Shown: positions 24,659 through 33,447 of the stretch, one piece after another
How positions within the stretch are numbered: the first letter of the stretch is position 1
Layout of the letters: every line of letters starts with the position of its first letter
Source of the DNA: Symbiodinium natans
Lineage: Eukaryota; Sar; Dinophyceae; Suessiales; Symbiodiniaceae
DNA: 64,000 nt
Assembly (NCBI GenBank): GCA_905221605.1
Contig: CAJNDS010000469.1
Location: 633,185 to 697,184 of the forward strand
Direction of reading: 5' to 3'
Translations under genes and position numbers: made by a program
The notes under the pieces: model-generated
Seen by the model: only the letters and a program-made list of their open reading frames with translations
Told to the model about the DNA's origin: nothing
Database searches by the model: none

Positions 24659-24763
24659 TTGGGATGTTCCCCCGTAGACTAACCGTCCTTAAGAGGAATT
24701 CTCATAGGGGGTACTATAACTAACCCCTGTTAAGGACGGTGAGCAAAAGGGGGAACATCCCAA
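24659..24763. mobile_element. TTGGGATGTTCCCC-family inverted-repeat element
   Basis: TTGGGATGTTCCCCC at the left, GGGGGAACATCCCAA at the right, perfect 15-bp ends, 105 bp in total. The internal arms ACCGTCCTTAAGAGG and CCTGTTAAGGACGGT pair as well. Confidence 0.8.
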
Positions 24764-25361
24764 GTTTAGGGTAAGTTTAGGGTTTGGGGTTTAGGGTGCA
24801 GGGTGCAGAGTCCGAAATCTCACGTGGACAGTGCGTGTGTAAGAGTTTCCAGTAGTCGTCGGAAAGTCTGGTCCCTTACCAACAACCCCAGCACTTGGAG
24901 GGTCATCTGTACCAACAGTCTACCTTATCACCTACTTAGGGGCACTCATGGGGCTTATCAGTACAGCTGTAAGTTGGGGGTCTAAGTACCCTGAGGGTAC
25001 TTTTCCCCTCTCAGCTGCTAAAGGCCCGGCCCAATCATTTAACAACCAGGAAGCCCCCGTCCTCCCAACCCGGAACTAACACCATGCTGGACAGATTGAG
25101 CCATATCTGGGGTTTTTGTTACAAGAATAGGGGACCCCCAATATAGATCCCCAAACACCAAGATTCCCTTATAATAAGGACCCCCAATAAGGTACCCCTA
25201 ATTTCGCAAACCCCCATATCTCCCAAAGCCTCAGCCACTCAAAACAGAAAGCAACTAAAAACCAAACAGGCGCACACCCACGCCCCATAGCGCGGCCCGG
25301 CCACGACTCGGCGTGCCCTCCACCTGGCAGAGGAGTCTTATACAGAGCTCCCGCCTTCATG
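24764..25361. other. Unique sequence with element fragments
   Basis: It contains a copy of the GGGGTACCTTATT-type element (about 25115-25206) and a palindrome-like stretch near 24890-25020 that begins CACTTGGAGGGTCATCTGTA, similar to the inner repeat of 11275-11417. No convincing exon. Confidence 0.4.
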
Positions 25362-25424
25362 AACCCTAAACCCTAAACCCTAAACCCTAAACCCTAAGGC
25401 CGTACCACTTTGAAACCTTAATCT

Positions 25425-25520
25425 CGACATGTTCTCCCTTATACAAACAGCTCCTTGATAGGGATTCTAGCACCCCCTATCAGAATCCCTATTAAGGACT
25501 GATAGTATAAGGGAGCATCG
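25425..25520. mobile_element. Diverged TTGGGATGTTCCCC-family element
   Basis: CGACATGTTCTCCCTTATAC at the left, GTATAAGGGAGCATCGC at the right. The internal arms TGATAGGGATTCTAGCACC and CAGAATCCCTATTAAGGACT pair. More diverged than the other copies. Confidence 0.6.
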
Positions 25521-26000
25521 CAAACCTTGACCTTGTATATATCCCTCCGCCCCAGCCCCTGAACCCTAAACGCTCAAGAAACTTCAAACCTTAAACCCCA
25601 AACACGTATGTCGTCAACCCCGTGAACCGTAAACATCCGAAAACCTACCAGCCCCCAATCGCAAAACGACTACATGACTTAGACTCCACAGTACTTAGTA
25701 CTTGACAAGCCTTAACAATACACCCCCACCCTAAACCCTAACCTACACCCCTAACCTAGACTCCTCAACTACCATGATGCCCAAAGATACTCAAAGATGC
25801 TCAAACCCAAACCCAAAACCCAAACCCTTCAAACTCCTTAGACCCTGGAACCCTCACCCTAAAAGGGGCTTGGGTGTTTTAGGCCTAAACCCTAAACCTT
25901 AAACCCCTAAACCCCTAAACCCCTAAACCCCTAAACCCTTAACCCTAAACCCTAAACCCTAAACCCTAAACCCTAAACCCTTGTTTTATTGACCCTAAAC

Positions 26001-26097
26001 CCCGGAACCCGATGGCCTCACAGTAGATCATGCTGTCCCCAGGGTCAATGCCGCAGGCATTGAAGCATTCGTCCTCGAAGGTGCAAAGTGTCCTTGG
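26001..26097 (-). CDS. Exon with telomere-motif donor (RTLC...NACGI module)
   Basis: Acceptor TTCTCCCAG (26098-26106) and donor GTTTAGGG (25993-26000). The 97-nt frame reads PRTLCTFEDECFNACGIDPG then DSMIYCEAIGFR, with four Cys. It is paralogous to exon 10087-10181 (RTLCKFPNLPGDQCLNACGI), and both end in the same phase. This shows that genes of this region descend from a common multi-exon ancestor. Confidence 0.65.
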
Positions 26098-26249
26098 CTG
26101 GGAGAAGCCACAAGGTTTAGGGTTTGGGGTTTGAGGTTTAGGGTTTCGGGTTGAGGGTTCAGCGTTTAGGTTTAGGGTTTAGGGCTTCGAGTTTAAGGTT
26201 TAGGGTTCAGGAATTGGGGCAAGAAGCCCCCCCCCCCCCCTCAAAATAG

Positions 26250-26318
26250 ATAGAGTCTGAGCCGCGAGTACGCGCCACTGTTGAGGTCCAGCGATCGGAT
26301 GCTGCTCCGAACACAATC
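26250..26318 (-). CDS. Exon-like island (LDLNSG module)
   Basis: After a GTCCAAG acceptor the frame reads DCVRSSIRSLDLNSGAYSRL. It matches exon 11539-11609 in position (upstream of the RTLC exon in both genes) and pattern. A second frame of the same island is also open, so the reading relies on that paralogy. Confidence 0.5.
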
Positions 26319-26819
26319 CTTGGACCGGAGGTTTAGGGTTTAGGGTTTAGGGTTTAGGGTTTAGGGTTTAGGGTTTAGGGTTTAGGGTTTGGGGTTTGGG
26401 GTTTGGGGTTTAGGGTTTAGGGTTTAGGGTTTAGGGCTTAGGGTTTAGGGTTAGGTTTAGGATTCAGGGTTTAGGCTTTAGGGTTTAGGGTCCAGGGTGT
26501 GGGCCTCTTGGGGCTCAACAGGGTCTAGGGCATATAGGATTTAAGGTGTAGGGCTTAGAGTGTACTCTACGGTTGAGGGTGTGGCCTAGGAAAAGCATTT
26601 CGGATTCGCACAAGGGCGGTGACGGGTTGTGTTTAGGGCCTGGGGTTGAGGGGCGATGGGTGCCAAGATGAACTCCGAACCAAAGAGTGTTCAGGCACGG
26701 TCGGGTATAGGGCTTAGGGTCTACTACTTAATTTTAGGGTTTGGGGGTTTAGGGTTTTAGGGTTTAGGATTTCGCGCCTTTCGGGTTTTGGAAATGAAGC
26801 CTCGGGCCATTTCTAGCAC

Positions 26820-27527
26820 CTGCCGACGCTAAGCCTCCAAGTCCCCGAGCCCTCCAAAAAGGCTCTGAAAGTTGCGTAGTTCCCGAAATGGGGTTTAGGG
26901 TTTAGGGTTTAGGGTTTAGGGTTTAGGGTTTAGGGTTTAGGGTTTAGGGTTTAGGGTTTAGGGTTTAGGGTTTAGGGTTTAGGGTTTAGGGTTCAAGCCC
27001 ATGCACAAGGAGCAGTCTGGGGTACCCCTGCTACAAACCCCGAATGCAACAGAAGCAACTTAAAAAAGGGACCCCACAAAGGGTACAGCACCCCATTGTG
27101 GGAAACCCTAGACCCTAACCCTAAACCCTAAACCCTAAACCCTAAACCCTAAACCCTAAACCCTAAACCCCGCCCCCAACTGGGAGTTTGGAGTCGGAGC
27201 CCGAAACCTGAATCCAATCCTGACCACGCCGCCCCATCGCTGCGCTCGTTGATCATTTGCCTTTGGCTCAGAGTTTAGGGTTTAGGGTTTAGGGTTTAGG
27301 GTTTAGGGTTTGGCTTTTAGGGTTTGGTTTTTCGGGTTTAGGGTTTAGGGTTTAGGGTTTAAGGTTTATAGGGTTTAGGGTTCAGAAGTCTAGCGGTTTT
27401 TGGAGGTTTGGGGCCCTGGCCGCAGAAGGCCATGGCGTGCTTAGGGTTTCTCGGGTACAGGAGTGCGCTGGCGTGAAGCGGAGCACCCCCCGAAAAACAA
27501 AGAACACAGAGCGAGCGCCCTTGCCAT
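26820..27527 (-). CDS. First three exons of a secreted-protein gene
   Basis: Exon 1, 27459-27527, starts MARALALCSLFFGGCSASRQ, a signal-peptide-like N-terminus (hydrophobic core, then small residues), and ends at donor GTACCC. Exon 2, 27208-27260, follows a CCAAAG acceptor and ends CAG|GTTTCGG. Exon 3, 26820-26864, follows TTTCAG and ends CAG|GTGCTA. Phases join 0, 0-2, 2-2. Joined length is 167 nt, so the frame continues into a further exon; the islands at 26250-26318 and 26001-26097 are candidates, but the connecting phase was not found. The introns are telomeric tracts (27273-27385, 27113-27172, 26888-26994). Function unknown. Confidence 0.5.
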
Positions 27528-27725
27528 AGAGAGGTATGCGAGGGGGGGGGGGCTTCGGATTAGAGTTTTCGGTTGCCTAAACTCTAAACCCTAAACCCTG
27601 AACCCTAAACCCTAGGCCCTAAACCCTGAACCCTGAACCCTTCCCTAATCCTACACCGGCTGGGGTGCTGGGTTGGGCTCGAAACCTGGGTGGTCTTCGA
27701 ATCTCGGGCCTTAAACCCCCCAAGA

Positions 27726-27794
27726 AACCCAAAAACGCAACGATTCGGCCAGGAGCATCGCCAGGCGAGAAACCCCGCCAGCCAAATTGCAATC
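27726..27794 (-). CDS. Exon-like island
   Basis: After a CTGCAG acceptor the frame reads DCNLAGGVSRLAMLLAESLR. It lies between the stop of the five-exon gene (28136) and the start of the next gene (27527), so its membership is unclear. A GAAA-type microsatellite (27845-27905) lies to the right. Confidence 0.35.
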
Positions 27795-28135
27795 CTGCAG
27801 CGGCTTGGAAGTTTGGATGCTATGGTTCAGGGTCCAGGGATGAAACTGGAAAGAAGGAGAGAAGGAAAGAAAGAAGGAACGAAAGAAAGAAAGAAAGAAA
27901 GACAGAGATGGAGAGAGGAAAACAAACCAATCAAAGAGAACACTTACAGTGACGGGCCTGGTACGTGGATTTAGGGAACCCTAAACCCTAAACCCTAAAC
28001 CCTAAACCCTAAACCCTAAACCCTAAACCCTAAACCCTAAACCCTAAAAAACCCTAAACCCTAAACCCTAAACCCTAAACCCTAAACCCTGAACCCTAAA
28101 CCCAAACCCTAAACCCTAAAGGGGCAGGAGCCGCC

Positions 28136-29736
28136 TCAGCAAGAGGATGCAGCGTCATGTCGAAGCATGGTCTTTTCTTTCTAGTAGGGTTTAGGGTAGG
28201 GTTTCGGGTTTAGGGTTTAGGGTTTAGGATTTAGGGTTTAGGGTTTGGGTTAGGGTTTAGGGTTTAGGGTCTTGGGTTTACCCCTAAAAGGACATACACT
28301 CTCCAAGATTTGTCAGGAAACCCTTCATACGCCCACCAGTATCCGTAGTATGAGCTCTTTACACCGACTCCTGCTGCGACCTGGGAAACCCTAAACGCTA
28401 AACCCTAAACCCTAAACCCTAAACCCTAAACCCTAAACCCTAAACCCTAAACCTTGATGTTCGTGCACTCGACTCAACCCTTCTCGCAAACCTGTGAGTT
28501 TCGGAGGTTTAGGATTGCGGGTTCAAGGTTTAGGGTTTAGGGTTTAGGGTTTAGGGTTTAGGGTTTAGGGTTTAGGGTTTAGGGTTTAGGGTTTAGGGTT
28601 TAGGGTTTAGGGTTTAAGGTTTAGGGTTTAGGGTTTAGGGTTTAGAAGTCGGTGTAAAGGGCTTCGAGGGATGACCTTGGGAGAGTAAGTTTAAGCTTTG
28701 TGGTTTAAGGTTCATGGAAAAGCCCTACTAAACCCCAAACCCCAAACCCTTAGCCCTAAACCCTAAACCCTAAACCCCAAACCCTAAACCCTAAACCCGA
28801 AACCCAGGCCAGGGTCCCATGGCGTGTTGGTACAGGCGGCCGCTGCCTCGAGCTTGCTGACCTTTTGCCTTCCATGCGAGGATGGTGTGGGTTTTAAGGG
28901 TTTAGGGTTTAGGGTTTAGGGTTTAGGGTTAGGGTTTAGAAGTCTAGGGATTTACGGGCTGAGGGGTTAGGATTTAGGATTTAATTTTAGGGTTTGGGGT
29001 CTAGGGTTTAGAAGCTTGGGGGTTCAAGAGGTTTAAGGGGTTTAGGGGATGTAGGGGTTTAGGGGTTTAGGGGATTAGGGGTTTAGGGGTTTAGGGGTTT
29101 AGGGGTTTAGGGGTTTAGGGGTTTAGGGGTTTAGGGGTTTAGGGGTTTAGGGGTTTAGGGGTTTAGGGGTTTAGGGGTTTAGGGGTTTAGGGGTTTAGGG
29201 GTTTAGGGTTTAGGGCCCCAAAACCCTAAACCCTAAACCAGAATCAAGCACATGATCCTTTTCGGGATGAGACGATCAAGGACCCTCTACTGCTGTAGAC
29301 CCAAGGCCGGGGGTTCAGGGCAAAGTTTAGGGTTTCATGTTTAACATTACCTCGTGATGCTTTCAAGTTGTTTCGATGGCAAGAAAAGAGCCTAAGAGCT
29401 AGAGCAGCTAGGGTGCGTCGGGGAGGTTCGAGTTGCGCAAGCATCTCGAGTCCAAAAAACCAAGCCCACTCTAAACCCCACAAAGAGTTTGCCCGCCTTT
29501 GCTGGAGAAAGATCTGTGGGTCCTCCACGAAACCAGCAGGCGAGGCGGCGAGTAGCACACCTAGGGCTGGGGGTAATCCCAAGGTCACTTGGGGTTGCGG
29601 ACCTTAAACCCAAGCCCCCAAACCCTAAACCCTAAACCCTAAACCCTAAACCCTAAACCCTACTTTGGTGGACCTGCAATTGCACCAAACACTCCTCACC
29701 TGCATGTGCGCCGACGAGGAAGGCCCACAGTGCCAT
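28136..29736 (-). CDS. Complete five-exon gene with telomere-motif introns, 157 aa
   Basis: Exons 29700-29736, 29351-29587, 28797-28852, 28282-28380 and 28136-28180 join in phase from ATG to TGA, 474 nt. Donors: GTGAGG, GTAATG, GTTTAGGG, GTAAAC. Acceptors: CCAAG, TGCAAG, TCCCAG, TACTAG. The protein begins MALWAFLVGAHA, a signal-peptide-like start continuing into a hydrophobic stretch (VTLGLPPALGVLLAASPAGF). Exon 4 is aromatic-rich (SSYYGYWWAYEGFPDKSWRV). I recognise no family. Intron 2 holds the AGGGGTTT array; intron 3 begins with the telomere motif itself and has TTTAGGG at both ends with CCCTAAA between, so it can fold. Internal junctions rest on reading, not on RNA data. Confidence 0.65.
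29022..29212 (+). repeat. AGGGGTTT 8-mer array inside an intron
   Basis: About 20 copies of TTTAGGGG with very few changes, within intron 2 of the five-exon gene. A one-base-longer unit than the canonical motif, amplified uniformly. Confidence 0.95.
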
Positions 29737-29769
29737 AGCACGCGGACGACCGATGGTGCGAGTATGCTT

Positions 29770-30702
29770 GCTACACTGGGTTTAGGGTTTAGGGCTTAGG
29801 GTTTAGGGTTTAGGGTTCTAGGGTTTAGGGTTCAAAAGGCTCTACGGAACATGCACGTGAAGCATGGGGGGAATTGAATGCCTCAACCAGCTCGGGTGTA
29901 AATCAGACATGGCTGAAGCCAAGTCACAGAATCAAGCACACCTTCTTCCAAAATGCTCGAAACAGGTTCCACCTTTCTGACCGGCTTAAGGTTAAAAGTT
30001 TAGGGTTTAGGGTTTAGGGCTTAGGGTTTATGGTTTAGGGTTTAGGGTTTAGGTTTAGGGTTCAAGATTCAACCTACCAGGGCAGCCTCGTGAGTCGCTC
30101 CGGTGGCAACTTTAGAGGCTAACGCAAATACTGAAGCGAGCGAAAACCGCTCTCCCACGACTTCTGCTGTCTCAGATTTGGGGGATGTGACGGGTATCGG
30201 TGGCCGCTCAGGGCAGTGGGCGTGGCTGTCTTTTGTTTGGAAGGGGGCCATTCCGAAGGGGGCTTGGGAGTATGGTTTTGGGTTTTGGGCTCTTCGAAAT
30301 CCTGCCACCACGACGGTTTTGGACTCGCAGACGAAGCAACTTCAGAAGAGCTTTCTCAAAGCCTTCACCGCCTTCTCTGCTTGCTGCACCAACGAGGCTT
30401 CAGCAGCTCATGCTGTGCCACGCCGCGGCCGTTTTGGCCCATCCTGCAGAGCTGTGAGCGCAGCACTCGCCTTCCCAGGTCTGCTTGTTCCTCTTCCGGA
30501 CGGTCGGTACTTGGGTTCTTCTTGCCATGCGTCCACCACTTTGACTACAATTACTGTTTATTGCGATCGAGTATGGCAGCATGAAGCACCAGAACAAGGA
30601 CACCGGCAATTCGACAACTATTCGCATTTCAAGGTATTGCAGCAAGAATACTCACTGAGCGGTACTGCGTGGCACCTCTAGATCTGGGAGCCCAGAACCC
30701 CA
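29770..30702. other. Left flank of the tandem array
   Basis: Two telomeric tracts (29775-29835 and 30000-30062), then about 600 bp unique sequence. A plus-strand frame (30103-30681) is open for 192 codons but begins at GTG, is overlapped by two other open frames, and has no recognisable domain. I do not call it a gene. Confidence 0.35.
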
Positions 30703-30877
30703 GAAGCTGCAAGGACCGCGCGATTTAGGGTTTAGGATTTAGGGTTTAGGGTTTCGGGGGAAGGGTTCGGGCTTCAGCGCGGACCGTCCGTGCCTTCAAC
30801 CGTAGAGTCCAGCTGCTCAATCCGAGTCAGGCGCGCCGCAGCCGCGAAACGAACAAGGTGAACGCTTGGCCAATTCA

Positions 30878-30990
30878 CTTACTGTTGGTTAGAAGGGAAT
30901 GAGGGAATGAGGGAATTAGGGGGCTTTATATACCCTTTAAGGGATTCTATACGGTACCTCATTCCCCCATCCCTACTAACCAACAGTAAG
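30878..30990. mobile_element. Inverted-repeat element, CTTACTGTTGGTTAG family
   Basis: Perfect 15-bp terminal inverted repeats CTTACTGTTGGTTAG / CTAACCAACAGTAAG enclose GGGAATGAGGG repeats and GGTACCTCATTCCC. 113 bp. It is absent from the equivalent place in units 2-4, so it either inserted in unit 1 or marks divergence there. It belongs to the same family as the introner at 11137-11544. Confidence 0.8.
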
Positions 30991-31097
30991 CTCATCGCTG
31001 CAAAGCTCTTCTCATTCATCCATCACGGCCATGCCTTTCTCTTCCTACCGTGAAACGCGGCTGGCGTACAAACGATGTGCCAACGCAAAGGACGATT

Positions 31098-32273
31098 TCA
31101 AATGGCATCCGAGTGAGTTACTTTGCCCCACTTGTGTTGCGACTTCGTCGCCAGATCTGAAACATGTCCTAAGAACCTGAACTCTACGTGTGGGGCCATG
31201 AAGCTTGCTGCGGCCAGAGCTGCTATGCCAGCATCTCTGATCCTGGCGGCACCGGCATCCCCAATACCCTTCCCTTGAAAGGCCACCACGACCAGCCTCT
31301 CGGAATGAAGGCGTTCGAGGGCACGCGCCAGCTCTATGACGCCACCTCCCAAACCTTCCGACGGGCCAAGTATCTGGAGGTCTTGCAGATTCTCGAAGTA
31401 CGGAAGAGCATCGGCCAGAATCACAAGCTCTCGGTGGGGCAGTCCGACGCCAAGAAGTTTAGTGCGTTGCCTGGCAACCTTCTCCTGCAAGTCAACCACA
31501 GCCTTCATGTCGGAGCGGTGCGTGAATTTCAAGGCCAGCCCATCTGCAAGTCCTTGTTCGCCTCGGGCCACCCGATCCTGAAAAACTGCAGGGCTCATCG
31601 GTGAAAAGCCGTAAAGCATGTCTTTCGCGCACATCCGCTGCACTTCGGCAACGCACCACCCCCGCTGGAAGTAGGGCGTGCTGTTCAGGACCAGCTCACT
31701 GGAGGGCCGTGCCTCCAGCTTGCCGGTTGCCTCGCAGTAAATCTGAATGAAACCCGATTGTGACTTCTCGCTCTCAGCTCCTCCAAGCGATACACCCCCA
31801 GAATGAAGTGATGCGCATATAGCAGATGCATCGACAGCATGGCTCTCTGAAAGAAGTCTTGTTCCTCCTTGCTGCGCCTGTACTGGGCCAGGCACATAAA
31901 GTCGATGAAGGCCCAGACCGCAATGTCCGAAGCCTCACGGAGTCTTCTCGAGCCCTCGAAGCCGATGCCGCAGGAGGCTCCGCAGCTGCCAGCCCCAGGG
32001 GTCCGGATGCTGTTGCGACTCCCATGTGTGCGACACGGAGACGATCACTGCACCCCCAGGCGGGCATCCGAGGACGTCCGCGCCTAGCTTCCGACCCCGC
32101 ACCTCCTCCAGCGTCACCAGCGCAGATCGCATCTCCCCCACCGCCTCGAACTCCTCCGGCTCCGCCTCCTGGCGCCGCGGCCAGACCCGGCCATCCTCTG
32201 CCAGCTTGACAACGTACTCCCACAGCACCAGCTCTCTCTCTTGGAAGGATAATCTCCAGTCCCACGTCTGCAC
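31098..32273 (-). pseudogene. LRR-family pseudogene, copy 1
   Basis: Minus-strand blocks in different frames together give a conserved domain and C-terminal repeats. In order: VEEVRGRKLGADVLG-like start (in this copy LEEVRGRKLGADVLGCPPGG), SVSHTWESQQHPDPWGWQLR, FIDFMCLAQYRRSKEEQDFF, MLSMHLLYAHHFILGVYRLE, then YFQRGWCVAEVQRMC and leucine-rich repeat remnants (ALERLHSERLVVVAFQGKGI). The frame breaks twice: 8 nt are missing before AFIDFMC and 7 nt after YRLEEL compared with copy 3. About 135 bp of repeats are also missing near the end. The SHTWES...RGWCVAE pattern recalls domains frequent in dinoflagellate proteins; I cannot name the family securely. Confidence 0.7.
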
Positions 32274-32534
32274 TTACATCAGAATTCTGCACTTTCGGGC
32301 GTGTCAATGTTGGTCCCCTATCGGCGCAGCTCGGGGGCCCGCGGGAACAGAGGCTGTCAGGTCTGTCAGGTTTGTCAGGTTGCGCTTCCGTGCTCCAAAA
32401 AGCCATGTTTTACCAAAAAAACAAAACGGGACCGACCTGGCAAAACTGACAGACCCAATGGGGTGGCAAGTGGCTTGGAGCCATGGGGCGCCCCCCACTC
32501 GGAGCAGGAGTTGCTCGGATGCATTGGAGCAGCT

Positions 32535-32600
32535 CGGATGCCTCGGAGCACCTCGGAGCACCTCGGAGCGCCTCGGAGCGCCTCGGAGCGCCTTGGAGTG
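32535..32600 (+). repeat. CTCGGAGCRC 10-bp minisatellite
   Basis: Six or seven copies of a 10-mer CTCGGAGCAC or CTCGGAGCGC. Equivalents are at 40069-40134 and 47636-47690 (one unit fewer in unit 3). Just left of it the motif CTGTCAGGTTTGTCAGG repeats three times. Confidence 0.8.
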
Positions 32601-32769
32601 CATGCTCGCCGTTTCAGAGCCTTTGTATGAGGAAGGGTTGAGGGGGAGGGGGGTAGGGGGGTAGGGAGGGGTAGGTGGGCCCTCCATGGAAAAGTTGCCG
32701 GGGTACCCCCCCTACCCCCCCCCCATCGTTTTGGGGGGGGGAAAGGAGGGAAAGAGGGAGGTTTTCACC

Positions 32770-33112
32770 TCCCCAAACCCCCTGAACCCTGAACCCTAAA
32801 CCCCAAACCCTAAACCCTAAACCCCAAAACCCTAAACCCTAAACCAGATGTTTGGGTGTAGAGGCACGTCGTGAAGGGTTGTGGCCTCCTTGCGTTCCGA
32901 GGCATCGTCTTCACGGCCGCTGGAGATGCCGAGGAGCGGACCGGCTCCTTAAAGCAGGGCCCAAAAGTCCTGCAGAGCTCCCTGAGTCGCAAAGTTTCTG
33001 ATGACCCCAAATCTAAACCCTAAACCCTAAACTTTAAACCCTAAACCCTAAACCCTAAACCCTAAACCCTAAACCCTAAACCCTAAACCCTAAACCCTAA
33101 ACCCTAAAGAGT
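32770..33112. repeat. Two CCCTAAA tracts of the unit, with a unique spacer
   Basis: Tracts at 32783-32846 and 33013-33112 flank 165 bp of unique sequence. Equivalents are at 40317-40646 and 47957-48292. The tract length (about 14 units in the second) is the same in all three units, as expected for recent copies. Confidence 0.9.
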
Positions 33113-33150
33113 CACTTCTCACAGCTCATCACAGCTCGACTCGATGCTTT

Positions 33151-33447
33151 TTGCTCGGTGTTGAAGTGATGCCGTCCAAGCTTGGGAGGCTCTCGTGGAG
33201 GACGTGCTGGGGTGCAAGACAAGCGCGAGGGCTTGTGATTTTGTGTCAGAATGGGAGGAGTGAAGTCGAGGCATGCGAGGCTCGAGGTGCGAGAGAGGTT
33301 TCATTGCAGGGGCTCCCTCGGAAGTCCACGCTGGCCCGGCGGCGAGCAGGCACTCCGCAAGCCCAGGTGCTGTGCGCCAACCTGGACCTGGTGTTGCTGG
33401 TGCTGAGCCTGGAGCCCAACTTCGTCGAGGCCGCAGACGGAGTTTAA
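33151..33447 (+). pseudogene. RsgA-like GTPase fragment (OB-fold/linker part), copy 1
   Basis: A plus-strand frame of about 99 codons to TAA. Its C-terminal half reads LQGLPRKSTLARRRAGTPQA then QVLCANLDLVLLVLSLEPNF. This matches the characteristic passage between the OB domain and the GTPase domain of RsgA/YjeQ ribosome-assembly GTPases (pattern: LPRKSxLxR...QVLAANVDxVLxVxSLDPxF). The circularly permuted GTPase domain (NKxD, DTPG) does not follow. It is therefore a fragment, either a broken retrocopy or an exon whose partner is missing. The first half of the frame is less like the family. Confidence 0.5.

Noticed and set aside
30103-30681. 192-codon plus-strand gene
   Set aside because: GTG start, three overlapping open frames and no recognisable or consistent coding signal.
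31098-31895. Intact 265-codon gene (and longer frames in copies 2-4)
   Set aside because: The frame starts at GTG in a region where another frame holds the conserved sequence; comparison with copy 3 shows frameshifts.
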